From Candidatus Methylopumilus sp. (GTDB taxonomy: Bacteria > Pseudomonadota > Gammaproteobacteria > Burkholderiales > Methylophilaceae), in contig JAHEEA010000030.1 of NCBI GenBank assembly GCA_024640945.1, positions 1-64,000 on the forward strand: a DNA stretch of 64,000 bases. Direction: 5' to 3'. Position 1 is the first letter of the stretch, and each line of letters opens with the position of its first letter. Both the position numbers and the translations under genes were made by a program. Under the pieces are notes generated by a model that worked only from the letters and a program-made list of their open reading frames with translations, did not search any database and was not told the origin of the DNA. This document shows positions 35,768 to 46,697 of this stretch, piece after piece.

Positions 35768-37678
35768 TTGATTCAATTTAAAAATCTCACCTTGGTGCGA
35801 GGCGTTAAGGTTCTTATTGAGGGTGCTTCATTTCAGTTGCACCCAGGCCATAAAGTTGGTTTGACCGGTGCCAATGGTGCGGGTAAGTCGAGTTTATTTG
35901 CGATGTTGCGTGGCGAATTGCAGCCAGAGCATGGTGATCTAGAAATGCCACCTAATTGGGTGATTGCCCACGTTGCACAAGAAACCCCGGCTTTATCCCA
36001 AGCCGCGATTGAATTTACTTTAGATGGTGATGTTGAGTTGCGTGCTATTGAAAAAGCTTTGGTGGAAGCTGAGGCTAATCATCAAGGTGAAAAGATTGGC
36101 GAGCTTCATGCGCGTTTTAGCGAGATTGGTGGCTATTCAGCCAGGGCGAGAGCTGCTGAATTACTTGATGGTCTGGGGTTTAAAAATGCTGACTTAGATC
36201 GTCCTGTTTCAGATTTCTCTGGTGGTTGGCGAGTTAGATTGAATTTAGCGCGTGCATTGATGTGTCGTTCTGATTTGCTTTTACTTGATGAGCCGACAAA
36301 TCATTTAGACTTAGATGCTGTGATTTGGTTGGAAAGTTGGCTTAAAGACTATCGTGGAACTTTGGTGTTGATTTCTCATGATAGAGATTTTCTGGATGCG
36401 ATTGTTAATCATATCGCGCATATTGAACAGCAACACTTAACGCTTTACAAAGGTGGCTACTCTGATTTTGAGCGTCAGCGTGCGGAACGCTTAGCCCAAC
36501 AACAATCGATGTATGAAAGACAGCAGCGCAATGTTGCTCATTTGCAAAGCTATATTGAACGTTTCCGAGCTAAAGCGACTAAAGCACGTCAAGCCCAAAG
36601 CCGTATTAAAGCGCTTGAGCGTATGGAAATGATTTCAGCTGCGCATATTGATACGCCTTTCGATTTTAGTTTTAGAGAAATGCAAAATGTACCTGATCCG
36701 CTATTGGTGCTTGATGATGTCAGCGTTGGTTATGGCGACACAACTATTTTAAGTAAGATAGAACTGGCTTTGCGCCCAGGTGAGCGATTAGGTTTGTTGG
36801 GACGTAATGGCGCAGGCAAGTCGACTTTAATTAAATTGTTGGCCGGTGAGCTTGCCATGAAGTCTGGTAAGCGAGTAGAAGGTAAAGATTTAAGCGTTGG
36901 TTATTTTGCTCAGCATCAACTTGAGCAATTAAGATTAGATGAATCGCCGTTACAGCATATGCAAAAGCTTGATCCACAGACCCGTGAGCAAGAGCATAGA
37001 AACTATTTGGGTGGTTTTGATTTTAAAGGGGATATGGCAAGTAGTCCCTGTGGTCCTTTCTCTGGAGGCGAGAAATCAAGATTAGCATTGGCTTTGCTGA
37101 TTTGGACTCGTCCTAATTTACTTTTACTCGATGAACCAACCAACCATTTGGATCTTGAAATGCGCCATGCACTCACGGTTGCTTTGCAAGAATATCAAGG
37201 TGGTGTGGTGATTGTTTCTCATGATCGTGCGATGTTGCGGTCCACTTGCGATAAATTTATGTTGGTGGCTGATGGTAGGGCAGAAGTTTTTGATGGCGAC
37301 TTAGATGATTATAAAGATTGGCTTAACCAACAAAAAATTGCTGATAAACAAAAGCTGGAGCTAGATGTGACAGCCCCTGTTTCAGCCAATAAAGTAGACA
37401 GGGCGCAGACTAAAGCTGAACGCCAAGCAAGAATCACTGAGCGGAGGCCTTTGCTTAAAGAAGTTGAGCAGATAGAAGCGAATATGGCGAAATGGGAGCA
37501 AGAGAAAACGCAAATCGATCATCAGCTAGCGGATGCTGATTTATATACACAAAGCGATAAATCCATATTGCAGAATTTGCTCAAACGCCAGGCTGAATTA
37601 ACACAGTTGTTAGAAACTGCTGAATTGCGATGGTTGGAATTGCATGAAGTGCTGGAAGCTTTGCCGGTAATACAATAA
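35768..37678 (+). CDS. ABC-F family ATPase (YheS/Uup-like)
   Basis: About 636 residues with two ATPase cassettes and no membrane part: Walker A GANGAGKSSLF and GRNGAGKSTLI, signatures FSGGWRVRLNLARAL and FSGGEKSRLALAL, and two LLLDEPTNHLDL Walker B motifs. A charged linker and a C-terminal coiled coil (about 555-630) follow. ABC-F proteins act at the ribosome E site to rescue stalled translation. I take TTG 35768 as start because it gives MIQFKNLTLVRGVKVLIEGA, the usual YheS N-terminus, with AGAAAG upstream; the frame stays open a further 12 codons upstream. Confidence 0.9.
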   Translation: MIQFKNLTLVRGVKVLIEGASFQLHPGHKVGLTGANGAGKSSLFAMLRGELQPEHGDLEMPPNWVIAHVAQETPALSQAAIEFTLDGDVELRAIEKALVEAEANHQGEKIGELHARFSEIGGYSARARAAELLDGLGFKNADLDRPVSDFSGGWRVRLNLARALMCRSDLLLLDEPTNHLDLDAVIWLESWLKDYRGTLVLISHDRDFLDAIVNHIAHIEQQHLTLYKGGYSDFERQRAERLAQQQSMYERQQRNVAHLQSYIERFRAKATKARQAQSRIKALERMEMISAAHIDTPFDFSFREMQNVPDPLLVLDDVSVGYGDTTILSKIELALRPGERLGLLGRNGAGKSTLIKLLAGELAMKSGKRVEGKDLSVGYFAQHQLEQLRLDESPLQHMQKLDPQTREQEHRNYLGGFDFKGDMASSPCGPFSGGEKSRLALALLIWTRPNLLLLDEPTNHLDLEMRHALTVALQEYQGGVVIVSHDRAMLRSTCDKFMLVADGRAEVFDGDLDDYKDWLNQQKIADKQKLELDVTAPVSANKVDRAQTKAERQARITERRPLLKEVEQIEANMAKWEQEKTQIDHQLADADLYTQSDKSILQNLLKRQAELTQLLETAELRWLELHEVLEALPVIQ

Positions 37679-37701
37679 ATATTGATGAGATAGAGACTGA
37701 G

Positions 37702-38262
37702 ATGACAACGGAATATTCAAAAAGCTTAAGTTTATTACACGCACTTTGTTTGGCGGAATCGCGTCATGATGAAGATGTCTTGCCAAGTAGCAATTTGGAA
37801 GATTATCCACCGGTAGAAGCCGCAACCTACTTGTCTTGTTATATCACTTTCCGTGCGATTAAAGAAGCAGGGCGCTTGCCAGCGGATGAGCGATATGACA
37901 ATTTTGATATGTTAAGTGTTTATCAGGCATATGCCATGATGGTATACGCCTATTTGGTATTGCCCTTGGGTTCAGAAAATATTGTTTCTGATTTAGAGCA
38001 AGATGCGATTGTGATTGCAAAATCACTTTTTGCAGAACTTACTCATGAGGAGTTGGCTGATATTGTTGAGTCTGGGATGCGTAAATTTCAATTGATTGGT
38101 AATGCTGACGCAGAGCATTGGACTAATTACCGAGAAGACTTAGATAAGTCAGTGATTGCTTTTGTGATTGCAGGGACTGATGATGCTGCACCGTTTGAAA
38201 AAGAAGAAGTCTTGCCTGTTTTAGGTGCTTTTTTGAGTATGTTGTGTGAGGCGTTTGCTTAG
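37702..38262 (+). CDS. Conserved-looking hypothetical helical protein
   Basis: I do not recognise this 186-residue acidic protein. It begins MTTEYSKSLSLLHALCLAE and appears almost wholly alpha-helical (ITFRAIKEAGRLPADER, YQAYAMMVYAYLVLPLG, LFAELTHEELADIVESG). It has no signal peptide, no clear membrane segment and no metal motif. It starts 23 bases after the ABC-F gene and is probably translated from the same message; the function may therefore touch translation, which is only inference from position. It converges with ychJ. Confidence 0.8.
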   Translation: MTTEYSKSLSLLHALCLAESRHDEDVLPSSNLEDYPPVEAATYLSCYITFRAIKEAGRLPADERYDNFDMLSVYQAYAMMVYAYLVLPLGSENIVSDLEQDAIVIAKSLFAELTHEELADIVESGMRKFQLIGNADAEHWTNYREDLDKSVIAFVIAGTDDAAPFEKEEVLPVLGAFLSMLCEAFA

Positions 38263-38272
38263 TTATTCAAGC

Positions 38273-38662
38273 TTATTCTTCAAATTTTCCATCGATATAA
38301 AACCAGCGACCCGCAATTTTTCTAAATTGGCTAGTTTCATGTAGTTTTTCGGCCTTACCATTCACCTTGTAGGTTGCGATAAATTCGACAATTGCTTGAT
38401 CATCGTTGGGTTCAAAACGCTTAACTTCAAGCCTTAGCCATTGAGTGTGGTCGTTGGCAAGGTTTAGATGTTTTGGCCTTGTGTTTGGATGCCAAGTATT
38501 TAATAAGTAATCTTCTAAACCTAATACGTAAGCGCTGTAGCGTGAGCGCATGAGCTTTTCAGCATTCGGTGCGCTTAAGCTTAGGTGGTACGGCTCGCAG
38601 CAATCTTGATAAAGAGAACTGCTATCGCAGGGGCAATCAATTTTGATGACGGGCTTAGGCAA
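38273..38662 (-). CDS. YchJ-family SEC-C motif protein
   Basis: A 129-residue protein with the Cys cluster [17 protein letters not shown] (residues 10-26), the zinc-binding SEC-C-type motif, then [26 protein letters not shown], which is diagnostic for YchJ. The C-terminal part is an NTF2-like fold ending [11 protein letters not shown]. Its cellular role is not established. The start overlaps the end of prfC by eight bases. Confidence 0.9.
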   Translation of the reverse strand: MPKPVIKIDCPCDSSSLYQDCCEPYHLSLSAPNAEKLMRSRYSAYVLGLEDYLLNTWHPNTRPKHLNLANDHTQWLRLEVKRFEPNDDQAIVEFIATYKVNGKAEKLHETSQFRKIAGRWFYIDGKFEE

Positions 38663-40229
38663 TCTCGCGAGTTTCTAAAAATTGAATCTCTGGGTAACGT
38701 TCTTGCGCCATTTGTAAGTTCACACGATTCGGTGCGAGATAAACATAATCATCCGCGCTATCTAGTCCCACGTTAAACCCATATTTATCAGCGATTGCTT
38801 TTAGATCAGCGTCACTGCCTTTTAGCCAACGCGCGGTGTGGCAGTCGTAAGGCTCAAATATCATATCAACGCCGTATTCGTGTTCTAGACGATGTGCCAC
38901 AACGTCAAACTGCAAAATACCGACTGCACCCAAAATCAAATCGTTAGATAGCAGTGGGCGGAATAATTGTGCTGCGCCTTCTTCCGATAGCTGCTTGAGT
39001 CCGATTTGCAACTGCTTCATCTTCATTGGATTTTTAATACGTGCACGGCGGAAAAACTCGGGGGCGAAAGATGGGATGCCGATAAATTTCAAGTTTTCAT
39101 TTTCAGTGAAAGTGTCACCGAGTTTAATGGTGCCGTGGTTTGGAATACCTATAATGTCACCAGAGTATGCTTCGTCCATTGTAGTCCGATCTTGCGCCAT
39201 AAAGGTGATGGCGTTGTTGACGGAAAGTTGTTTGCCTGTGGCGACTTGTTTGATTTTCATGCCACGTTCAAAGCGGCCTGAGCAAACACGCAAGAAGGCG
39301 ATACGGTCGCGGTGTTTAGGATCCATATTGGCTTGAATCTTGAACACAAAACCAGAAAATTTCGTCTCATTCGGTGCAACTTCACGAGACGCTGTTTTAC
39401 GTGCAAGTGGTGCTGGAGAGATTTCAACGACAGCATCTAATAAAGACTGCACGCCAAAGTTATTAATCGCCGAACCAAAGAACACAGGCGTTTGTTTTCC
39501 ACTTAAATAGCGTTCTTTGTCAAATGTATTGGATGCGCCACGGACTAATTCAATATCGATACGTAGTTCTTCCGCTTGTGAACCTAGTAATTCATCTAGC
39601 CGAGGATTATTCAATCCTTCAATGACCTCAGACGTTCCTTTTTCGGCACGTGGGTCAAAGAATGAAACGACATCGTTATATAAGTTATAAACGCCTCGAA
39701 AGCCTTTGCCCATACCAATAGGCCAAGTCATAGGTGCGCATTCCATGCCGAGCGTTGATTCAATTTCATCTAATAGTTCAATAGGCGGGCGGCTTTCTCG
39801 GTCTAGTTTGTTGATGAAGGTAATAATAGGCGTGTCTCGCATACGGCAGACATTGAGTAGCTTGATGGTTTGCGCCTCAACACCGTTAACAGAGTCGATG
39901 ACCATCACTGCCGAATCGACTGCCGTTAAAGTACGGTAAGTATCTTCAGAGAAATCATCGTGGCCTGGTGTATCTAGCAAATTAATCATGTGTTCACGGT
40001 AAGGGAACTGCATGACAGATGAGGTGACGGAAATGCCGCGTTGTTTTTCTAGTTCCATCCAGTCAGATGTTGCATGACGTGCTGCTTTACGTCCACGCAC
40101 TTCGCCAGCAACTTGAATCGCACCACCAAACCATAAGAGTTTTTCAGTAAGCGTCGTTTTACCGGCATCAGGGTGGGAAATAATGGCAAAGGTACGGCGG
40201 CGGGTGATTTCTTCTAGTAGTGATGACAT
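38655..40229 (-). CDS. prfC: Peptide chain release factor 3
   Basis: A 524-residue GTPase that recycles RF1/RF2 after termination. G motifs: [15 protein letters not shown] (G1, residues 19-33), [16 protein letters not shown] (G3) and [10 protein letters not shown] (G4). The C-terminal half has the RF3-specific [13 protein letters not shown] and [19 protein letters not shown]. Full length. It diverges from glnE across 174 bases. Confidence 0.97.
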   Translation of the reverse strand: MSSLLEEITRRRTFAIISHPDAGKTTLTEKLLWFGGAIQVAGEVRGRKAARHATSDWMELEKQRGISVTSSVMQFPYREHMINLLDTPGHDDFSEDTYRTLTAVDSAVMVIDSVNGVEAQTIKLLNVCRMRDTPIITFINKLDRESRPPIELLDEIESTLGMECAPMTWPIGMGKGFRGVYNLYNDVVSFFDPRAEKGTSEVIEGLNNPRLDELLGSQAEELRIDIELVRGASNTFDKERYLSGKQTPVFFGSAINNFGVQSLLDAVVEISPAPLARKTASREVAPNETKFSGFVFKIQANMDPKHRDRIAFLRVCSGRFERGMKIKQVATGKQLSVNNAITFMAQDRTTMDEAYSGDIIGIPNHGTIKLGDTFTENENLKFIGIPSFAPEFFRRARIKNPMKMKQLQIGLKQLSEEGAAQLFRPLLSNDLILGAVGILQFDVVAHRLEHEYGVDMIFEPYDCHTARWLKGSDADLKAIADKYGFNVGLDSADDYVYLAPNRVNLQMAQERYPEIQFLETREIA

Positions 40230-40266
40230 GAGACGCTAGCGATATTAATAAAACGACATTTTACCC

Positions 40267-40293
40267 GAAATGCATTTGATTGACTTGAAATGC
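40267..40293. repeat. Short direct repeat in the prfC/glnE divergent spacer
   Basis: GAAATGC occurs at 40267-40273 and again at 40287-40293, exactly 20 bases apart (two helical turns), each followed by a purine/pyrimidine mix and T. It could be a pair of regulator half-sites or chance. Confidence 0.25.
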
Positions 40294-40403
40294 GTATGTT
40301 CTCAGAGATGCGAATATCTTGTGTTTTGGGATAGCGTTTGTCTAGTAACAGGGTTTAATATTGGATGAGCTAATTTAGTTGTCTATTGAATGAAATTTAT
40401 TGC

Positions 40404-43103
40404 ATGAATACCCAAGAAAAATATCCTGAATTTATCCAGCATGCCTGTGCTTGCAGTCCATTTATTCAGCGATTGTTGATGAGTGATGAGCGTTTGTTAG
40501 CTGAGTTGCAGTCAGGGATTGAACAGCCTTATTTAGTAAGTGATATGCATGCATATTTATCAACACATGAGATTGACGATGAAGTCATTTTAAAGCGGGC
40601 ATTGCGTAAACTTAGACAGCGGGTGATGTTGCGCGTAATTACTCGAAATTTAAATGGCAAGGCAGGTTTGCAAGAAGTGATGCAGGCGATGAGTGATTTG
40701 GCTGAAGTGACAGTCAATGTTGCGCTGCGTTTTATCCACTCCTTGCTAGCTCAACAATATGGCGAGCCTATAGGTGAAAGCGGCCAACCTCAATCCTTGA
40801 TTGTGATTGGTATGGGTAAGTTGGGCGGTTTTGAATTAAACGTTTCATCTGATATCGATTTGATTTTTGCTTTTGAAGAAGACGGTGAAACCAACGGCAC
40901 ATCTTTTGGTAAGCCTGCTTTAAGTAATCATGAGTTCTTTACTCGTGTGGCTAAAAAGCTGATTGCAGCGATTGACGAAATTACTGAAGATGGTTTTGTA
41001 TTTCGTGTTGATATGCGTTTACGTCCATATGGATCTGAAGGGCCATTAGCCTGCAGTTTGACAATGCTCGAGGAGTATTACCAAAACCAAGGTCGGGAAT
41101 GGGAGCGCTATGCATGGATTAAAGGCCGCGTAATTGCCGGTCCTGCGCAGCAGGTTAGTGATTTGCTGAGGCCCTTCGTTTTTCGAAAATATATGGATTA
41201 CGGCGCCTTTGCATCGATGCGTGATTTAAAAGTTCAGATTCAGCGTGATGTAAATAAGCGTGATATGCATGACAACATTAAGCTTGGTCGCGGAGGTATT
41301 CGTGAGATTGAATTTATTGCACAAGTCTTTCAGTTAATTCGCGGTGGCCAAGATGTGAGTTTGCAAATTCGTCCAACCTTGAGTGTATTGGCCCTACTTA
41401 AAGAAAAGAATTTGTTGCCAGCAGAGACCGTAAATGCTCTGAATCAAGCTTATGTGTTTTTGAGGGATTTAGAGCATCGGCTGCAATATCAAGAAGATCA
41501 GCAAACTCAAACCTTACCAACAACGGAAGAAGGGCAAAAGCGCATTGCTTTGGCGATGAATTGTAATGATTGGACAGAGCTGCGTAGTCAGATTGATGGA
41601 CACCGAACGATTGTTGATAATCACTTTACGGAAGTGTTCAGTGACCCTAAAGATGTGCAGGCTGAAGATGTACAAGTTGCAGAAATATGGCAGGGTACAG
41701 TCAATGATGAAGAGGCGATAGTGCGCATATCCGCCTTGGGTTATGTCGACCCTGCTGAGACGCTAAGGCGCTTACATAGTCTGCATCAAAGCGCTAGATA
41801 TAAGCAGCTGCCCGAATTGAGTCGCCAGCGATTTGATGCCTTAATGCCTTTAGTGATTGCTTTATCAGCAAAAGAGGCTGATCCAGATATAGCGCTCATG
41901 CGAGTTTCTGATTTGTTAGAGAGTATTTGTCGCCGTGCTAGTTATTTAGCTTTGTTGGCCGAGTATCCGGCAGCACTTAATTTAGTCATTAAGTTAACAA
42001 CCGCAAGTCCTTGGTTGGCTCAGTATTTAACTCAGCATCCTGTGTTGTTGGATGAATTATTAGATACACAGAATTTATATGCGGTGCCTGATTTTAATTC
42101 AATGCGAGAGGAGCTCAAGAGACGTCTTGCTGATGTTCAAGGTGATGTTGAAAGGCAAATGGATGTCATGCGACATTTTAAGCACGCCGCTGTTTTTAGA
42201 TTTGTAGCTAAAGATGTAGCTGGGGAATTGCCCTTGCAAACGCTGTCAGATTATTTAAGTGCGCTTGCTAATTTAATTCTAGATATGACGATAGAAACTA
42301 TTTGGCCAACCTTACGTGGAAAGCATAGAGATACGCCGAAATTTGCTGTGATTGGCTATGGCAAATTAGGAGGCAAGGAATTGGGCTATGCCTCAGACCT
42401 CGATATTATTTTCTTATATGATGATCCCGCTGAAAATGCAGCTGAGATTTATGCGCGGTTTGGACAGCGTATTAATAACTGGCTCAATAGTCTGACAGCG
42501 GCAGGAATGCTGTACGAGACGGATTTACAGTTGCGTCCTGATGGAGCGAGTGGGTTATTAGTTAGTTCTGTAGAGGCTTTTAGAGAATATCAGCACCATA
42601 AAGCTTGGGTATGGGAGCATCAGGCAATTACCAGGGCAAACTTCAGTGCGGGTGATGTGGATATCGGACAAGCGTTCGAGCAGATTCGTTATGATGTGAT
42701 TACGCAATCACGAGATCTTAACTCCTTGAAAGTGTCTGTTGTTGATATGCGACACAGAATGCTTGCTAATCATGTGTTTGCTGCAGGTGTTTTTGACCTT
42801 AAGCAGAGTGAAGGCGGCATTATTGATCTGGAGTTTATGGTTCAGTTTTTGGTATTGGCGCATGCACATCAGTATCCTGAGTTGACGGAAAATATAGGCA
42901 ATATTGCATTGCTGATGCGATTGGCTGAGTTAGGTATTATTGAAAAAGAAGAAGCTAGTCGTGTGGTATCAGCTTATTTGGCATTCCGCAAATTACAACA
43001 TGCTTCTCGCTTGCAAGGACACAGTAAAGCACAAGTGGCGTTGAGTTTAGTTCAAGACCATGCTGACGCAGTAAAATCGGTTTGGAACAAGCTGATGGCT
43101 TAG
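40404..43103 (+). CDS. glnE: Glutamine synthetase adenylyltransferase/adenylyl-removing enzyme
   Basis: A bifunctional 899-residue enzyme that switches glutamine synthetase off and on in response to PII. Two nucleotidyltransferase domains are seen: GMGKLGGFELNVSSDIDLIF (near 136, adenylyl-removing half) and GYGKLGGKELGYASDLDIIF (near 650, adenylylating half). RGGIREIEFIAQVFQLIRGG and GGIIDLEFMVQFLVL follow each. It is slightly shorter than the E. coli enzyme. ATG 40404 (MNTQEKYPEF) is preferred over the TTG six codons upstream. It converges with the zinc-ribbon gene. Confidence 0.96.
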   Translation: MNTQEKYPEFIQHACACSPFIQRLLMSDERLLAELQSGIEQPYLVSDMHAYLSTHEIDDEVILKRALRKLRQRVMLRVITRNLNGKAGLQEVMQAMSDLAEVTVNVALRFIHSLLAQQYGEPIGESGQPQSLIVIGMGKLGGFELNVSSDIDLIFAFEEDGETNGTSFGKPALSNHEFFTRVAKKLIAAIDEITEDGFVFRVDMRLRPYGSEGPLACSLTMLEEYYQNQGREWERYAWIKGRVIAGPAQQVSDLLRPFVFRKYMDYGAFASMRDLKVQIQRDVNKRDMHDNIKLGRGGIREIEFIAQVFQLIRGGQDVSLQIRPTLSVLALLKEKNLLPAETVNALNQAYVFLRDLEHRLQYQEDQQTQTLPTTEEGQKRIALAMNCNDWTELRSQIDGHRTIVDNHFTEVFSDPKDVQAEDVQVAEIWQGTVNDEEAIVRISALGYVDPAETLRRLHSLHQSARYKQLPELSRQRFDALMPLVIALSAKEADPDIALMRVSDLLESICRRASYLALLAEYPAALNLVIKLTTASPWLAQYLTQHPVLLDELLDTQNLYAVPDFNSMREELKRRLADVQGDVERQMDVMRHFKHAAVFRFVAKDVAGELPLQTLSDYLSALANLILDMTIETIWPTLRGKHRDTPKFAVIGYGKLGGKELGYASDLDIIFLYDDPAENAAEIYARFGQRINNWLNSLTAAGMLYETDLQLRPDGASGLLVSSVEAFREYQHHKAWVWEHQAITRANFSAGDVDIGQAFEQIRYDVITQSRDLNSLKVSVVDMRHRMLANHVFAAGVFDLKQSEGGIIDLEFMVQFLVLAHAHQYPELTENIGNIALLMRLAELGIIEKEEASRVVSAYLAFRKLQHASRLQGHSKAQVALSLVQDHADAVKSVWNKLMA

Positions 43104-43108
43104 ATTAA

Positions 43109-43537
<429 letters not shown>

Positions 43538-43551
43538 TCAGTTGGTTTCTC

Positions 43552-46500
43552 TTAGGTTTGCTGATGTTTTTCAAAGCGACCGAAATGCAACATGATGGTC
43601 GGTAAGATGAGTAGATTTAGAATAGTAGAAGTTACTAAGCCACCTACAATAATAGAAGCCATTGGGCCTTCAATCTCACGACCAGGCTCTCCACTTCCAA
43701 TGGCTAGGGGGAGTAGGCCGAGTGCTGTTACTAGTGCCGTCATCAAAATAGATGGAAGTCGTTCTGACGCACCACGTATACAGGTTTCTAAATTCCATAC
43801 CATACCTTCATGGTCCACTAAGTGCTGGAAGTGAGAAACAAGCATGATTGAGTTGCGGAGGGTGATTCCAAATAAGGTAACGAAGCCGACTAAAGAGCCA
43901 AGAGATATCCAACCTCCAGTAAACATTACAGCAAATACACCGCCAATAAGGGCGAATGGAAGGTTTGCAAAAGTCAGAAGTAAATTCCGTAATCTACCAA
44001 AGGCAATGTAGAGCATTAAGAAAATCCCTACGGTGGCTAAAGCTGAATGCACAATTAGATCTTCTCTCGATTTTGCTTGCTCTTCAGCTTCCCCAGTAAA
44101 GGCAAGGTAATCGCCTGGGGAAAGTTTTACTTCTTTAGTTATTTTAGCTTTTAGTTCATCTGTAAAACCTTGAATGTCTCGTCCTTGTACGTTTGCTGTT
44201 ACCGTTTGAATGCGTTTTGCACCCATATGTAATATTTTAGATCTGCCATTTTCTTGAGTGACATCAGCGACGTCACTTAAATGAATAAGGCGACCTTCGT
44301 TATTGATGATTGGTAGCTTGTTAATCTCAATGATGTTGTTACGCCAGTTCTCACCTAGCAATACGCTGACGCTGACGACACGATTGTCTTGATAGACTTG
44401 AGCAACAGGCATGCTTTCATAAGCTGCTCGAATCGTGTCTAAGACATCAGTAGGTTGCATCCCCCATTGAGCGAGTTTTTCCGGACGTAATCGAATCGAC
44501 AATTGAGGAGTGCCTGGTGGTGATTGAACTAGCACATCTGCAGCGCCTGGAATACTTGAAACTACGCCTGCAATGGCCTGTGCATCATGATCTAAGGCAT
44601 CTAGATCTTTACCGTAAATATTGATGACATGTGACGCAGCATAGCCGGAAATTGTTTCTTCAATACGTTCGGTTAGGAATGTGTTGATAGCAAAGTTAAC
44701 CCCGACAAAGCCTGGTGGTGTAAGTCCATCAGTATCTTTTTCATCATGGTTATCATCTGTCCCGGAGAGTCTTTGGCGTATTTCTTTAAGAATTCTATTT
44801 TGCTCTTTGCCTGATAGTGTCCCAATTTCAATTTCAAATTCACTATAGTGCGTGCCAAATGTGTCAGCACCATTGGGTGCACGGCCGACCCATTGAGCAA
44901 CGCTGCGAACGCCTTTAATCTGACTTAAGGATTCAGCGACTTTTTTTCCAATACGTAGCGATTCTTTTTCTGAACTTCCTGGCACTAATGTCATATGCAT
45001 AATGAAGTGACCTTCGTGGAGGTTCGGAATGAATTGGCTTTCAAAGAGCGGTAAGGTACCTAACCCGAGCGCGATGAATGCAACGGCAACTGCAATCGTC
45101 ATCTTGTAGTGTTTTTCTATTCGAAGTAAAAGTTTGGTATAAGACCCTTTAATACGACGAATAATGGGTGAGTCCTCTGTCTCTAATTCTGCTTTGCCTA
45201 AAAGTAAATAACACAGGGCTGGTGTTAATGTTAGGGCGACAGCTAGTGAGGCAAGTATTGCTGAAATATAAGCGTAGCCAAGCGGGGCAAATAATTTGCC
45301 AGCAACCCCACTTAAGGTTAGCAACGGCATGAATACCATCGCCACAATAATCGTTGCATAAACGACGGAGCTACGTACTTCCATCGATGCATCAAATACG
45401 ACTTGGTAAATTGGGCGAGGGCTGCTTATTAAGCGATTTTCGCGTAGACGTCTAAAAATATTTTCTGTGTCAATAATCGCATCATCAACAACTTCACCTA
45501 AGGCAATTGCTAATCCCCCTAGTACCATGATGTTTAGGCCAATCTTGAAGTAGCTTAATACAACGATGGCTGTGAGTAGTGATAGAGGAATTGCTGTGGC
45601 AGAGATAAAGGCCGTTCTGGCGTTGAATAAAAATAAGAAAAGCACAGTAATTACCAGCACTGAACCAATCAAGATGTCTGTGCGAACTCCCTGAATTGCC
45701 GTTTCAATAAAGTTAGCAGGACGGAATAATCCTTCATGCAGCGTAACGTGTTCGGCTTCTAGTGATGGTTTAATTTGTTTGATGGCTTCTTCTAGGGCTT
45801 GGGTAACTCCATGGGTGTTTGCACCCAGTTGGCCTTGTACGGATAAATAAATGCCGGTTTTTCCATTGATGGCAGAAGCGCTAATAGAAGGCTCCGCACC
45901 TTCGGCAATTTCGCTCACATCACTTAATCTTATCGTTTGGCCATTTTTGTGAAGAAGTACAGCTTGACCAAGTTGATTGGGCGTAAGGGATTGTCCTTCG
46001 GTATTGATAATAATGCGCTGATTTTTATTTTCGATAAAACCTGCGCCACGTACACCAGTAGATTTTTTTGCAGCATCTACGACGTCTTGAATAGATAAGT
46101 TGTATAAGGTGAGTTTTTCAGGATTGATTTGAATTTGTAGTTGTTTTATTTCACCGCCAAATACGTTAACGTCTGCAACGCCAGGTACGGCCATTAGATG
46201 TGGCCTTAGTGTCCAATCAACAATTGAGCGCAGCTCCATTAATGAGCGCTTATCTGAGCTCAAGCCTATACCCATAACCGTGCTAGCCGCTGAAGTGAGT
46301 GGGGTAATGTTAGGAGTTATACCATTAGGCAATCTGCCATTTAGAATAGCTAAGCGTTCGGCAACTACTTGCCGATTGCGATATACATCACTTCCTTCTT
46401 TGAAAATAACAGTAACAACTGACAGGCCAGGAATAGACTGTGAGCGCATTAATTCGATACCAACGGTACCTGAAATGGTATTTTCTATCGGTTGGCTCAC

Positions 46501-46692
46501 CAATCTTTCTACAAGGTCTGTGGAAAGGCCTGGGGCTTCTGTTTGAATGATTAGTTGTGTTGGCGAAAACTCTGGGAAAACATCTAAATTGCTTCTGGTT
46601 AGACTATAGATGCCATAAATCACAATAAGGCTGGCAAGACCAATAATAACGCCACTGAAACGAATGGAGAAACGAACGAGGTTAGACATCAT
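43552..46692 (-). CDS. CusA/CzcA-type heavy-metal RND efflux pump
   Basis: A 1046-residue inner-membrane proton-driven pump with 12 helices and two large periplasmic loops. LDVFPEFSPTQLIIQTEAPG and VERLVSQPIENTISG near the N-terminus are HME-family hallmarks. The TM4 motif (about 396-410) reads LGEVVDDAIIDTEN. It differs from both CzcA (DFG..VDGAVV..EN) and CusA (GAMVDAAIVMIEN), so the metal cannot be read off. It pairs with the adaptor (five bases upstream) and the outer-membrane factor as a complete tripartite system. No metal sensor gene is adjacent. Confidence 0.9.
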   Translation of the reverse strand: MMSNLVRFSIRFSGVIIGLASLIVIYGIYSLTRSNLDVFPEFSPTQLIIQTEAPGLSTDLVERLVSQPIENTISGTVGIELMRSQSIPGLSVVTVIFKEGSDVYRNRQVVAERLAILNGRLPNGITPNITPLTSAASTVMGIGLSSDKRSLMELRSIVDWTLRPHLMAVPGVADVNVFGGEIKQLQIQINPEKLTLYNLSIQDVVDAAKKSTGVRGAGFIENKNQRIIINTEGQSLTPNQLGQAVLLHKNGQTIRLSDVSEIAEGAEPSISASAINGKTGIYLSVQGQLGANTHGVTQALEEAIKQIKPSLEAEHVTLHEGLFRPANFIETAIQGVRTDILIGSVLVITVLFLFLFNARTAFISATAIPLSLLTAIVVLSYFKIGLNIMVLGGLAIALGEVVDDAIIDTENIFRRLRENRLISSPRPIYQVVFDASMEVRSSVVYATIIVAMVFMPLLTLSGVAGKLFAPLGYAYISAILASLAVALTLTPALCYLLLGKAELETEDSPIIRRIKGSYTKLLLRIEKHYKMTIAVAVAFIALGLGTLPLFESQFIPNLHEGHFIMHMTLVPGSSEKESLRIGKKVAESLSQIKGVRSVAQWVGRAPNGADTFGTHYSEFEIEIGTLSGKEQNRILKEIRQRLSGTDDNHDEKDTDGLTPPGFVGVNFAINTFLTERIEETISGYAASHVINIYGKDLDALDHDAQAIAGVVSSIPGAADVLVQSPPGTPQLSIRLRPEKLAQWGMQPTDVLDTIRAAYESMPVAQVYQDNRVVSVSVLLGENWRNNIIEINKLPIINNEGRLIHLSDVADVTQENGRSKILHMGAKRIQTVTANVQGRDIQGFTDELKAKITKEVKLSPGDYLAFTGEAEEQAKSREDLIVHSALATVGIFLMLYIAFGRLRNLLLTFANLPFALIGGVFAVMFTGGWISLGSLVGFVTLFGITLRNSIMLVSHFQHLVDHEGMVWNLETCIRGASERLPSILMTALVTALGLLPLAIGSGEPGREIEGPMASIIVGGLVTSTILNLLILPTIMLHFGRFEKHQQT

Positions 46693-46697
46693 GATAT

